DNA of 64,000 bases from positions 30,469-94,468 of the forward strand of contig NZ_JBHSGG010000030.1 in NCBI RefSeq assembly GCF_042654365.1, given 5' to 3'. This DNA is from Coralloluteibacterium thermophilum. Lineage in GTDB: Bacteria; Pseudomonadota; Gammaproteobacteria; Xanthomonadales; Xanthomonadaceae. A program made the position numbers and the translations under genes. Shown in pieces: positions 26,163 through 36,358 of this stretch (positions are counted from its first letter, which is position 1; the number at the start of each line of letters is the position of its first letter). A model generated the notes under the pieces. The model worked only from the letters and a program-made list of their open reading frames with translations. It did not search any database and was not told the origin of the DNA.

Positions 26163-27296
26163 ATGTCCACCCCGTCCGCCGGCCGCAACGGCCGCTTCCG
26201 TCGTCGCGTCGCCACGCTGCTGGAGACGGCCGACGTGCGCCTCGACGGCGACCGTGCCTGGGACATGCAGGTCCACGACGGCCGCCTGTATCGGCGCCTG
26301 CTGGCGCAGGGCTCGCTGGGCCTGGGCGAGAGCTACGTCGACGGCTGGTGGGACGCGGCCTCGCTCGACGGGCTGGTCTTCCGCCTGCTGGACGCGCGCC
26401 TGGACGAGCGGGTGCACGGCGCCGGCGCGATCCTGGACGGCCTCGTCGCGCGGCTGGTGAATCTGCAGACCCGGCGCCGCAGCCGCGTGGTCGGCGAGCG
26501 GCACTACGACCTCGGCAACGACCTCTACACCGCGATGCTGGGCCGGCGCCTGGTCTACAGCTGCGGCTACTGGCGCGACGCCGACGACCTCGACGCGGCG
26601 CAGGAGGCCAAGCTCGACCTGGTGTGCCGCAAGCTCGGCCTCGCGCCCGGCATGCGCGTGCTCGACATCGGCTGCGGGTGGGGCGAGGCGCTGAAGTTCG
26701 CGACCGAACGCTACGGCGTCGAGGGCGTCGGCGTCACCATCTCGCGCGAGCAGGCGGACTACGCGCGCACGCTCTGCGCGGGCCTGCCGGTGGAGATCCG
26801 CCTGGCCGACTACCGCGACCTCGACGAGCGCTTCGATGCGATCTTCTCCATCGGCATGTTCGAGCACGTCGGCGTGCGCAACTACGCGACCTTCTTCGAC
26901 GTGGCGCGGCGCTGCCTCGCCGACGACGGGCTGTTCCTGCTGCACACCATCGGCGGCGAGCGTTCGACCCGCCACACCGACCCCTGGATCGCGCGCTACA
27001 TCTTTCCCAACTCCATGCTGCCGTCCGCCGCGCAGATCGCGCGCACGGTGGAGGGCCGCTACGTGGTCGAGGACTGGCACAACTTCGGCGCCGACTACGA
27101 ACGCACGCTGCAGGCCTGGCGCAGCAACGTGGAGGCGGCCTGGGACCGCCTGCCCCGCTACGACGCGCGCTTCCGGCGCCTGTGGCGCTACTACCTGTCG
27201 AGCTGCATCGCGGCGTTCCGGGCGCGGCGCATCCAGCTCTGGCAGCTCGTGCTCTCGCCGCGTGGCGTTCCGGGCGGCTACGTGGCGCCGCGCTGA
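26163..27296 (+). CDS. cfa: Cyclopropane-fatty-acyl-phospholipid synthase-type SAM methyltransferase
   Basis: 377 residues. It transfers a methylene from S-adenosylmethionine to the double bond of membrane phospholipid acyl chains. An N-terminal lipid-contact region with LGLGESYVDGWWD is followed by GERHYDLGNDLY, the SAM motif VLDIGCGWGEALKF, GVTISREQADYAR, FDAIFSIGMFEHVG and the C-terminal YYLSSCIAAFRARRIQLWQLV. All are standard Cfa blocks. ATG at 26163 is preferred to the overlapping GTG at 26160; TAGATT lies 28 bases upstream. It would act on products of unsaturated fatty acid synthesis, including the nearby desaturase. Confidence 0.93.
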   Translation: MSTPSAGRNGRFRRRVATLLETADVRLDGDRAWDMQVHDGRLYRRLLAQGSLGLGESYVDGWWDAASLDGLVFRLLDARLDERVHGAGAILDGLVARLVNLQTRRRSRVVGERHYDLGNDLYTAMLGRRLVYSCGYWRDADDLDAAQEAKLDLVCRKLGLAPGMRVLDIGCGWGEALKFATERYGVEGVGVTISREQADYARTLCAGLPVEIRLADYRDLDERFDAIFSIGMFEHVGVRNYATFFDVARRCLADDGLFLLHTIGGERSTRHTDPWIARYIFPNSMLPSAAQIARTVEGRYVVEDWHNFGADYERTLQAWRSNVEAAWDRLPRYDARFRRLWRYYLSSCIAAFRARRIQLWQLVLSPRGVPGGYVAPR

Positions 27297-27388
27297 GGGC
27301 GTCTCGCGACAGGCGGCGCGAGGCACGCTCGGGGACGCGCGGACGGTCCGGGTAGACTGCCGCCTCCATCCGCCGTACCGCATCGTCC

Positions 27389-28264
27389 ATGTCGATCGTC
27401 CGTCTCCCCGCCCTCGTCCTCGCGCTCGCCCTGGCCGGCTGCGCCACGGCACCGCAGTCCGCCGCCCCACCCGCCACGGCGGCCGCCGCGGACGACAACC
27501 TCAACGCGGTCGCCTGGGTCCAGACCAGCGCCGAGTACCGGATGCTGGCGATGCAGACCTACCGCAGCGCCGCCGCGCTGCTGGACGCGGCGCTGGCCGA
27601 CCCCGACTGGGACGCGCTGCTGCCCGAGGACCGCCTCGTCCCCGCCCGGGGGCTCGCGCCCGCGGTCGTGCTCGACATCGACGAGACGGTGCTCGACAAC
27701 TCCCCCTACCAGGCCCGCCTGGTGCGCGACGGCGGCGAGTACGACGAGGCGAGCTGGGACGCCTGGGTCCGCGAGGAGGCCGCCGGCGCGGTCCCGGGCG
27801 CGCTGGCCTTCACCCGCGCCGCCGCCGCCCGGGGCATCGAGGTCATCTACGTCTCCAACCGGGCCGCCCACCTGGAGGCGGCGACCCTCGCCAACCTTCG
27901 CGCCCTCGGCTTCCCGGTCGGCGAGCCGGAGCGGGTGTTCTACGGCCTCGGCCGCCACATCGAAGGCTGCGAGCAGCACGGCTCGGAGAAGGGCTGCCGC
28001 CGCCAGGCGGTCTCGCGCGACTACCGCGTGCTGATGCAGATCGGCGACCAGCTCGGCGACTTCGCGACGATCGACGCCAACACGCCCGCCGCCCGCGCGG
28101 CGCTGCTGGAGGCGCACGCCGACTGGATCGGCAGCCGCTGGTGGGCCCTGCCCGGCCCCACCTACGGCAGCTGGGAGCCAGCCCTGTTCGGCAACGACTG
28201 GCGCCAGCCGCGCGAGGCACGTCGTGCGGCCAAGCGCGCCGCGCTGCAGTTCTCGGAAGGCTGA
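27389..28264 (+). CDS. Class C acid phosphatase, HAD family lipoprotein e(P4)-like
   Basis: 291 residues with a lipoprotein signal peptide (LALALAGC, Cys18), so anchored to a membrane from the outside. The HAD core begins at DIDETVLDNSPYQ (Asp96, Asp98); VIYVSNRAAHLEAATLANL and IGDQLGDF are HAD motifs II and IV. Outer-membrane class C phosphatases hydrolyse nucleotides (for example NAD/NMN breakdown in Haemophilus). TAGACT lies 30 bases before the ATG. It is monocistronic. Confidence 0.93.
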   Translation: MSIVRLPALVLALALAGCATAPQSAAPPATAAAADDNLNAVAWVQTSAEYRMLAMQTYRSAAALLDAALADPDWDALLPEDRLVPARGLAPAVVLDIDETVLDNSPYQARLVRDGGEYDEASWDAWVREEAAGAVPGALAFTRAAAARGIEVIYVSNRAAHLEAATLANLRALGFPVGEPERVFYGLGRHIEGCEQHGSEKGCRRQAVSRDYRVLMQIGDQLGDFATIDANTPAARAALLEAHADWIGSRWWALPGPTYGSWEPALFGNDWRQPREARRAAKRAALQFSEG

Positions 28265-28270
28265 CAAGCA

Positions 28271-28301
28271 GCATCAGTCACTTACGTCAACAACCTGATG
28301 C
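28271..28301. promoter_or_regulatory. Operator-like inverted repeat upstream of the sRNA promoter
   Basis: GCATCAG-N17-CTGATGC is a perfect 7-bp dyad (28271-28277, 28295-28301) ending two bases before the -35 hexamer at 28303. The position suits an activator or a repressor of the small RNA gene. It is not explained by the preceding gene, which ends at 28264. Confidence 0.45.
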
Positions 28302-28302
28302 G

Positions 28303-28331
28303 TTGACTTCATAGTCGGACGCAAGTACCTT
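28303..28331 (+). promoter_or_regulatory. Near-consensus sigma-70 promoter
   Basis: TTGACT (28303-28308), a 17-base spacer and TACCTT (28326-28331). Transcription should begin near 28337. It is the closest match to the sigma-70 consensus noticed in this window, and no protein gene starts behind it before an intrinsic terminator. Confidence 0.75.
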
Positions 28332-28336
28332 GCGCG

Positions 28337-28439
28337 ACGCCAGCGCGGTGCCATGCCGCGATGGCCGTGTCTCCACAACACGAGCGAGTCCTCCGGCATG
28401 GCCGGATTTTGACGGGAGGCCCTCGGGCCTCCCGTTCTT
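28337..28439 (+). ncRNA. Predicted intergenic small RNA (about 100 nt)
   Basis: It is bounded by a strong promoter and an intrinsic terminator (ACGGGAGGCC-CTCG-GGCCTCCCGT then TTCTTG, 28412-28439). Within it, CGCGG-TGCCATG-CCGCG, CGTGT-CTCCACA-ACACG and TCCGGC-ATG-GCCGGA followed by TTTT can form three further hairpins. The CTCCACA loop and the TCCTCC stretch are complementary to Shine-Dalgarno sequences, as in many trans-acting sRNAs. No open reading frame of note fits. I do not recognise the RNA family. Confidence 0.6.
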
Positions 28440-28514
28440 GTGCGCGACGTCCAGTCAGGCGGGCGACGTGGGCGAACTGCTAGATTGTCGGGCCGATTCT
28501 TCCGGAGCAGACGC

Positions 28515-29489
28515 ATGCGCGTTCCGCACCTTGCCCTGACCGGCCTCCTGCTCGCGCTCGTCGCGCTGGCCGGCTGCCGGCGCGACGACGACCAGGCCGG
28601 CCCGCCGCCGGTCGCGGCCACGCCCGATGCCGCGGTCCACGCGCTGGCCGCGCGCCTGCAGGCGCGCGACCTGCAGGGCTTCTCGCAGCTCGCCCTGCCC
28701 CCCGCGCTGCGCGCGCAGGTGGCCGAGCGCTGGAACGCCGAACAGGCGGCCAAGCCCGCGCCCAGCGCGGAGGACCAGGCCGAGTTCGCCGCACAGATGG
28801 AACGCCTCACCGCGCCCGGCGCCGAGGACGCGCTGTACGCGGAGCTGGAGCCGCAGCTGGCGCAGTGGGAGCGGGAGTTCGCCGCCCAGGCGCCCATCGC
28901 CATGGGCATGCTCACCGGCCTGGCCAACGTCGCCATCAACCGCAGCGAGACCCTGAGCGAGGCGCAGAAGCGGCACGCCAGCGGCATCGTCGGCGCGCTG
29001 TCCGGCTGGGCCATGGAGGCGCCGCTGACCGACCGCGAGCGCGCACGGGACGCCGTGGCGGTGACGGTCGAGACCGCCCGTGCGCTCGACCTTCCCACCG
29101 CCGACGATGTCATGGCGCTCGATTTCGATGCCGCCCTGGCCCGCGGCGGCGTGCTCTTGGACGGCGCCTTCCGGGTCGTCGCGCTGTACGGCCTCGACCT
29201 GGACGCCAGCCTCGACGGCATGGAGACCGAGATCGTCGCGCAGGAGGACGACACCGCGCTGGTGCGGGTGAACTACACCCTCGCCGGGCGGCCGCTGCAG
29301 TTCGACATGCCGATGGTCCAGCACGACGGCCTCTGGTACAGCGCCGACGCCATCGAGAGCGCCGAGCGCCGCCTCGCCGAGCCGCTCGACGCCGACGCAC
29401 CCGACACCATCCCGACCGAGACGCCGGATGCCCCCGAAGCCGGCTCCGGCACGGTGCGCGCCGCCGCGCCGGCGCCCGCCAAGGGCTGA
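28515..29489 (+). CDS. Lipoprotein of unknown function upstream of plsB
   Basis: 324 residues with a lipoprotein signal peptide (LVALAGC, lipid Cys at about residue 22). A mostly helical body carries a repeated pattern of short acidic segments (AHALAARLQARDLQGFSQLALPP...). The C-terminal tail is Pro/Ala/Thr-rich and low in complexity. No known domain was recognised. TAGATT ends 28 bases before the ATG at 28515. It is 8 bases upstream of plsB, so probably cotranscribed with it. Confidence 0.8.
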   Translation: MRVPHLALTGLLLALVALAGCRRDDDQAGPPPVAATPDAAVHALAARLQARDLQGFSQLALPPALRAQVAERWNAEQAAKPAPSAEDQAEFAAQMERLTAPGAEDALYAELEPQLAQWEREFAAQAPIAMGMLTGLANVAINRSETLSEAQKRHASGIVGALSGWAMEAPLTDRERARDAVAVTVETARALDLPTADDVMALDFDAALARGGVLLDGAFRVVALYGLDLDASLDGMETEIVAQEDDTALVRVNYTLAGRPLQFDMPMVQHDGLWYSADAIESAERRLAEPLDADAPDTIPTETPDAPEAGSGTVRAAAPAPAKG

Positions 29490-29497
29490 ACGAAGGC

Positions 29498-32101
29498 ATG
29501 ATCGACCCCACCCCACGCGATCCGGCTCCCGGCATGGAACAGCCGCGCCTGCCCCTCGACGCGCCCGCCGGCACCGCGCTGGTCCCGGCGCGCCCGCCCT
29601 ACGTCGCGCCGCCGCCGCGTCCGTCGCTGTGGCGGCGCTTCCTGGGGCAGCTGCTCGAACCGTGGATCGCGCTCAAGCGCGAGCCGGCGCAGCCGGCCGC
29701 GCTGCTCGATCCGGCGCGCCCGGTCTGCTACGTGGTGGAACATCACGGCCTGTCCAACGCGCTGATCCTCGAACGCGCCTGCCGCGAGGCGGGCCTGCCT
29801 TCGCCGCTGTCGCCGCTGCCGCACGAGGCGGTGGGCCGCCGGCGCAGCTACGTGGTGATGTCGCAGCGCCGACGCCCCGTCTCGGGCCGACCGGTGCCGC
29901 GCACCCAGCAGGAAGGGCTGGCGCGCCTGCTGGACTGCCACCTCGCGCACCCCGACCTCGACGTGCAGCTGGTGCCGGTGTCGATCTTCGTCGGCCGCGC
30001 GCCCGACCGGCAGACCGGCTGGTTCCAGGTGCTGTTCTCGGAGAACTGGGCCATCGTCGGCCGCTTCCGCCGCCTGCTGGCGATCCTGCTCAACGGCCGC
30101 AACACCATCGTGCAGTTCTCGCCGGCCTTCCCGGTGCGCGACATCCTCGCCGAGGGGCTGCCGCCGGAGCGCTCGGTGCGCAAGCTCGGCCGCGTGCTGC
30201 GCGCGCACTTCCGGCGCATCCGCGCCGCGGTGATCGGCCCCGACCTGTCGCACCGCCGCCTGTTCATCGACCGCATCCTCGACAGCGAGCCGGTGCGGCG
30301 CGCCATCGACGACCAGGCCCGCCGCGACAACACCACCCGCGAGGAGGCATGGAAGAAGGCGCACGCCTTCGCCTGGGAGATCGCGGCCGACTATTCGCAT
30401 CCGGTGGTGCGCTCGCTGTCGTTCCTGCTGACGCCGTTCTGGAACCGCATGTACGACGGCGTCACCGTGCGCCACATGGAGACCCTGAAGGAGGTCGCGC
30501 CCGGGCACGAGGTGGTCTACACGCCCTCGCACCGCAGCCACATCGACTACCTGCTGCTCTCCTACATCCTCTACGGCCGCGGCGTGGTGCCGCCGCACAT
30601 CGTCGCCGGCGTCAACCTCAACATGCCGGTGATCGGCTCGCTGCTGCGCCGCGGCGGCGCCTTCTTCATCCGCCGCTCGATCCGCGGCAACGCGCTGTAC
30701 TCGACGGTGCTGAGCGAGTACGTCGCGCAACTGATCGGCGAGGGCTTCTCGATCGAGTACTTCGTCGAGGGCGGCCGCTCGCGCACCGGCCGCATGCTCG
30801 CGCCCAAGGGCGGCATGGTGTCGATGACGGTGCGCGCCTTCCTGCGCGCGCCGCGGCGCCCGGTGGTGTTCGTGCCGGTCTACATCGGCTACGAGAAGGT
30901 GATGGAGGGCGAGAGCTACCTCGACGAGCTCACCGGCCGCCCGAAGCAGAAGGAGACCGTCTGGGCCCTGCTCAAGGGCGTGGCCGGCATCCTGCGCAGG
31001 CGCTACGGCAAGGTCGCGCTGTCCTTCGGCGAGCCGATCCATCTCGACGAGGTGCTCGCGCGCCACGCGCCGGGCTGGAAGGACGCCGACCCCGACGCCA
31101 AGCCCGAATGGCTGGGCGGTGCGGTGGACGAGATCGCCGAGCGCATCGTGGTCAACATCAACAGCGCGGCCGACGTGAACCCGGTCAACCTGCTCGCCCT
31201 GGCCCTGCTCGCCACGCCGCGGCGCGCCATGGGCGAGGCCGACCTCGTCGCGCAGCTCGCGCTGGCCAAGACCCTGCTCGCCGCGGTGCCGTACTCGGAG
31301 CGGGTGACGGTCACCCCGCTGTCGCCGGCGGAGATCATCGACTACGGCGAGCGCATCGGCGTGCTCACCCGCACCCGGCACCCGCTGGGCGACGTGATCG
31401 GCTTCGAGCCCGAGACCGCGGTCCTGCAGAGCTACTACCGCAACAACGTGCTGCACCTGTTCGTCGCCGCGGCATGGATCGCCTGCTGCTTCCAGAACAG
31501 CCGGCGCATGAGCCGCGCGGGCGTGCTGCGCCTGGGCCGCGCCCTGTATCCCTTCATCCAGGGCGAGCTGTTCCTGCCCTGGGACGAGGACGGCTTCGCC
31601 GCGCGGCTGGAGCGCACCATCGACGTGTTCGTCGCCGAGGGCCTGCTCACCGCCATGCCGGCGACCGAGGGCGAGGGCGAGTGGCTGACCCGCGAGCCGG
31701 GGCAGACCGACGAGGTCTTCCGCCTGCGCGCCATCGCCCACAGCCTGCAGCAGGCCTTCGAGCGCTACTACATCGCCATCGCCATCCTGGTGAAGAACGG
31801 CCCCGGCGCGCTCACCGCGGCCGAGCTGGAGACGCTCTGCCAGCTCACCGCGCAGCGCCTGTCGCTGCTCTACGCGCCGGCGGCGCCGGAGTTCTTCGAC
31901 AAGTCGCTGTTCCGCGGCTTCATCCAGCGGCTGCGCGGGATGGGCCTGGTGCGCGCCAACGACGAGGGCAAGCTGGTGTTCGACGAGCGCCTGGACACCT
32001 GGGCGAAGGACGCGCGGGTGATCCTCGGCCGCGAACTGCGCGCGACCATCATGACCATCTCGCCCGAGGCCGCGCGCGCCGAGGCCAGCCCGGCCGCCTG
32101 A
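29498..32101 (+). CDS. plsB: Glycerol-3-phosphate 1-O-acyltransferase PlsB
   Basis: 867 residues, an inner-membrane enzyme that acylates glycerol-3-phosphate at position 1 as the first step of phospholipid synthesis. The acyltransferase blocks are clear: HRSHIDY (His345-x4-Asp350), GGAFFIRRSI, YFVEGGRSRTGR and VPVYIGYEKV. N- and C-terminal extensions are those of the long proteobacterial PlsB (E. coli 807 residues). ATG at 29498 follows a GAAGG site; an internal ATG at 29534 is possible. It is close behind the lipoprotein gene. Confidence 0.95.
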   Translation: MIDPTPRDPAPGMEQPRLPLDAPAGTALVPARPPYVAPPPRPSLWRRFLGQLLEPWIALKREPAQPAALLDPARPVCYVVEHHGLSNALILERACREAGLPSPLSPLPHEAVGRRRSYVVMSQRRRPVSGRPVPRTQQEGLARLLDCHLAHPDLDVQLVPVSIFVGRAPDRQTGWFQVLFSENWAIVGRFRRLLAILLNGRNTIVQFSPAFPVRDILAEGLPPERSVRKLGRVLRAHFRRIRAAVIGPDLSHRRLFIDRILDSEPVRRAIDDQARRDNTTREEAWKKAHAFAWEIAADYSHPVVRSLSFLLTPFWNRMYDGVTVRHMETLKEVAPGHEVVYTPSHRSHIDYLLLSYILYGRGVVPPHIVAGVNLNMPVIGSLLRRGGAFFIRRSIRGNALYSTVLSEYVAQLIGEGFSIEYFVEGGRSRTGRMLAPKGGMVSMTVRAFLRAPRRPVVFVPVYIGYEKVMEGESYLDELTGRPKQKETVWALLKGVAGILRRRYGKVALSFGEPIHLDEVLARHAPGWKDADPDAKPEWLGGAVDEIAERIVVNINSAADVNPVNLLALALLATPRRAMGEADLVAQLALAKTLLAAVPYSERVTVTPLSPAEIIDYGERIGVLTRTRHPLGDVIGFEPETAVLQSYYRNNVLHLFVAAAWIACCFQNSRRMSRAGVLRLGRALYPFIQGELFLPWDEDGFAARLERTIDVFVAEGLLTAMPATEGEGEWLTREPGQTDEVFRLRAIAHSLQQAFERYYIAIAILVKNGPGALTAAELETLCQLTAQRLSLLYAPAAPEFFDKSLFRGFIQRLRGMGLVRANDEGKLVFDERLDTWAKDARVILGRELRATIMTISPEAARAEASPAA

Positions 32102-32151
32102 CCCGCGGGCACGCGTCGGCCGCGGGCGGCGGACGCCGGACAGCGGCCCCG

Positions 32152-33777
<1,626 letters not shown>

Positions 33778-33896
33778 GGAAGGCTCGCAAGGCAGGCGGA
33801 CGATGCGGACCGCAGGCGGTCCCGTTCGGCGGATCCAGTGCCTTACTGCTTCACGTCACCCTGCTCCCTTCTCGCGGCTCCAGGGCGCGCATCCTA
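33778..33896 (-). promoter_or_regulatory. Leader region of the ABC-F gene
   Basis: TAGGAT (minus strand, 33891-33896) is a likely -10, leaving a leader of about 107 bases. It contains a GTG-AAG-CAG-TAA minimal reading frame behind GGAG (33843-33854) and a hairpin GGACCG-CCTG-CGGTCC (33807-33822) close to the start. Short peptides plus hairpins ahead of ABC-F genes often sense ribosome stalling; whether this does is unproven. Confidence 0.35.
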
Positions 33897-33935
33897 GCAG
33901 GTGGGCGGGCGCCCGCGCGGCGGCGGCAGGCGGGC

Positions 33936-34145
33936 CTATGCGTCGAGATCGGGGATCAGCTGGCTCTCCAGACGCGCGATGCAGTCCCTGAGCAGCAGCT
34001 TGCGCTTCTTCAGCCGGCGCAGGGCGATCTGGTCGGCGTCGCGCGCCTCCGCCATGCGGGCGATGGCGGCATCGAGGTCGCGGTGCTCGAGCCGGAGCTC
34101 GGTCAGCCTGCGCGCGACGTCGGCAGGGTCCGGTGGACGCAGCAT
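33936..34145 (-). CDS. DUF465/YdcH-family small protein
   Basis: 69 residues, MLRPPDPADVARRLTELRLEHRDLDAAIARM through KKRKLLLRDCIARLESQLIPD. It is a predicted two-helix coiled coil typical of DUF465 (KLKKRKLxLKDxI motif). Function is unknown. The hexamer TAAGCT (minus strand, 34153-34158) ends seven bases before the ATG and no ribosome-binding site is present. It is divergent from ttcA. Confidence 0.88.
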   Translation of the reverse strand: MLRPPDPADVARRLTELRLEHRDLDAAIARMAEARDADQIALRRLKKRKLLLRDCIARLESQLIPDLDA

Positions 34146-34241
34146 GCACCCGAGCTTAGCCCAACCGGCGCGCGCCGGCAGGGCGGGCCGGGGCCGCGGG
34201 GCCGGTACACTATGCGGCCGCCTTCCAGCCGTCCGACCGCC

Positions 34242-35126
34242 ATGTCCGCAGTCGCCGAACGCGTGCCCGATCCGCGCCGCACGCACGAGAACAACAAGCT
34301 CGCCAAGCGCCTGCGCCGCCAGGTCGGCCAGGCCATCGCCGACTACGCGATGATCGAGGAGGGCGACAAGGTCATGGTGTGCCTGTCCGGCGGCAAGGAC
34401 AGCTACACGATGCTGGACATCCTCCTGCAGCTGCAGAGGAAGGCGCCGGTGTCCTTCGAGCTGGTGGCGGTCAACCTCGACCAGAAGCAGCCGGGCTTCC
34501 CGGAGCACGTGCTGCCGCAGTACCTCGAGTCGCTGGGCGTGCCCTGGACCATCCTCGAGCAGGACACCTACTCGGTGGTGAAGCGCGTGATTCCCGAGGG
34601 CAAGACCATGTGCTCGCTGTGCTCGCGCCTGCGCCGCGGCGCGCTGTACACGCACGCGGAGGAGCAGGGCTTCACCAAGATCGCGCTCGGCCACCACCGC
34701 GACGACATGGTGGCGACCTTCCTGATGAACCTCTTCCACCACGCCAAGCTGTCGGGCATGCCGCCCAAGCTCCGCTCCGACGACGGCCGCAACACGGTCA
34801 TCCGCCCGCTGGCCTACGTGCGCGAGGACGACATCGCGGCCTACGCGGCGTGGAAGGGCTTCCCGATCATTCCGTGCACGCTGTGCGGCTCGCAGGAGAA
34901 CCTGCAGCGCAAGCAGGTGCAGAGGATGATGCGCGAGTGGGAACGCGAGTCGCCCGGCCGCGTGGAGCAGATCGCGCGCGCGCTGGCCGACGTGCGGCCG
35001 TCGCAGCTCGCCGACCCCAGGCTGTTCGACTTCGCCTCGCTCGGGCGCCGCAGCGACGCGCCCGTGCCCGACGCGCACGCCTGGCTCGCGGGCGACGCCG
35101 CCATCGACGCGCGCACCGAGAGCTGA
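34242..35126 (+). CDS. ttcA: tRNA 2-thiocytidine(32) synthetase TtcA
   Basis: 294 residues. It adenylates and thiolates C32 in tRNAs using an iron-sulfur cluster. The PP-loop is CLSGGKDSYTMLD; the cluster-binding CxxC motifs are CSLC and CTLC; GHHRDDMVATFLMNLF is the TtcA/TtuA signature. ATG at 34242 (MSAVAERVPDP) is preferred over the ATG at 34212, which touches the TACACT -10 element (34206-34211) 30 bases upstream. It is upstream of rdgC by 78 bases. Confidence 0.96.
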   Translation: MSAVAERVPDPRRTHENNKLAKRLRRQVGQAIADYAMIEEGDKVMVCLSGGKDSYTMLDILLQLQRKAPVSFELVAVNLDQKQPGFPEHVLPQYLESLGVPWTILEQDTYSVVKRVIPEGKTMCSLCSRLRRGALYTHAEEQGFTKIALGHHRDDMVATFLMNLFHHAKLSGMPPKLRSDDGRNTVIRPLAYVREDDIAAYAAWKGFPIIPCTLCGSQENLQRKQVQRMMREWERESPGRVEQIARALADVRPSQLADPRLFDFASLGRRSDAPVPDAHAWLAGDAAIDARTES

Positions 35127-35204
35127 GCCCCCCTTCCTCCACCCGCGACCGCGCCGCGCGCGGCCGCCGGCGTGCCCATCCGATCCGAACGCCCGAGCGT
35201 CCCG

Positions 35205-36110
35205 ATGTTCTTCAAGAATCTCTGCTTCTTCCGCTTCCCCACCTCGCTGACCTTCGACGACCTCGAGGAGCGCCTCGCCGAGCACCAGCTCAAGCCGGTC
35301 GGCCCCACCGAGCTGTCCTCGCGCGGCTTCGTCCCGCCGCTGGGCCGCGACGCGTCCGCGCTGACCCACAAGGTGGACCGCTGCATCTGGATCACGGTCG
35401 GCGGCGAGGAACGCCTGCTGCCCTCGGTGGTGGTCAACGACACCCTGCAGAAGAAGCTGGACGAGCTGGAGGAGGCCCAGGGCCGCCGCCTCGGCGGCCG
35501 CGCGCGCAAGAAGCTCAAGGACGAGATCGTGTTCGACCTGCTGCCGCGCGCCTTCGTGCGCCCGGTGCGCACCGACGCCTACCTCGACCTCGAGCACGGC
35601 TTCATCGCCATCGACACCTCCTCGCGCAAGCAGGCGGAGAACGTCGCCTCGCAGCTGCGCGAGGCCCTGGGCAGCTTTCCCGCCCTGCCGCTCAACGCCG
35701 AGGTCGCGCCGCGCAACGTGCTGACCGCCTGGCTGGCGGGCGAGGCCCTGCCGGAAGGCCTGGCGCTGGGCGACGAGTGCGAGCTCAAGGACGCCGCCGA
35801 CAAGGGCGCCGTGGTCAAGTGCACCCGCCAGGAGCTGGATGCCGACGAGGTCACCAAGCACCTGGAAGTGGGCAAGCAGTGCACGCGCCTGGCGCTGACC
35901 CTCGACGACCACGTCGGCTTCGTGCTCGGCGAGGACATCATCGTGCGCAAGCTCAAGTTCCTCGACGGCGCCGTGGAGTCGCTGGAGAACACCGAGCGCG
36001 ACGACCTGCACGCGGAACTCGACGCCCGCTTCGCGCTGATGTCGGGCGAACTCAAGAGTCTGTGGCGCACCCTGGAAACGGCGCTGAAGCTGAGCAAGGC
36101 GGAGGCGTAG
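35205..36110 (+). CDS. rdgC: Recombination-associated protein RdgC
   Basis: 301 residues of the usual RdgC length (E. coli 303), beginning MFFKNLCFFRF with GLYxF-type continuation, SRGFVPPLG and CIWITVGGEERLLP. RdgC forms a ring on DNA and tempers RecA action. The ATG at 35205 gives the conserved N-terminus. It probably shares a transcript with ttcA. A 248-bp repeat-rich gap follows. Confidence 0.95.
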   Translation: MFFKNLCFFRFPTSLTFDDLEERLAEHQLKPVGPTELSSRGFVPPLGRDASALTHKVDRCIWITVGGEERLLPSVVVNDTLQKKLDELEEAQGRRLGGRARKKLKDEIVFDLLPRAFVRPVRTDAYLDLEHGFIAIDTSSRKQAENVASQLREALGSFPALPLNAEVAPRNVLTAWLAGEALPEGLALGDECELKDAADKGAVVKCTRQELDADEVTKHLEVGKQCTRLALTLDDHVGFVLGEDIIVRKLKFLDGAVESLENTERDDLHAELDARFALMSGELKSLWRTLETALKLSKAEA

Positions 36111-36120
36111 GGAGGGCTTG

Positions 36121-36324
36121 GGGCTGGGCTGGGCTGGGCTGGGCTGGGCTGGGCTGGGCTCGGGGCTCGGGGCTCGGGGCTCGGGGCTCGGGGCTCGGGG
36201 CTCGGGGAGCGTGAGCCATCACGGAACCGCCCTCAAGCTCATTCCCGCCCCCTGGTCCTTGGTCCCTGCTCCCTGCTCCCTGCCCTAAGCCCTAAGCCCT
36301 AAGCCCCAAGCCCCAAGCCCCAAG
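36121..36324. repeat. Composite pentamer/heptamer tandem repeats behind rdgC
   Basis: Eight tandem copies of GGGCT (36121-36160) are followed by six of CGGGGCT (36161-36202) and a partial seventh. After 60 ordinary bases come CCCTGCT (36264-36277 and a variant), three CCCTAAG (36283-36303) and three CCCCAAG (36304-36324). All but the first block have a 7-base period. The G-rich and C-rich arms are partly complementary. Copy number is likely to vary. The whole rdgC-DUF45 gap is filled by this. Confidence 0.9.
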
Positions 36325-36358
36325 CTCCAGGACCAGGCCCAAGCCGCCCCCCGACCCC

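Noticed and set aside
36121..36324. CRISPR array
   Set aside because: Repeats are 5-7 bases and directly tandem, without spacers. No cas genes are in the window.
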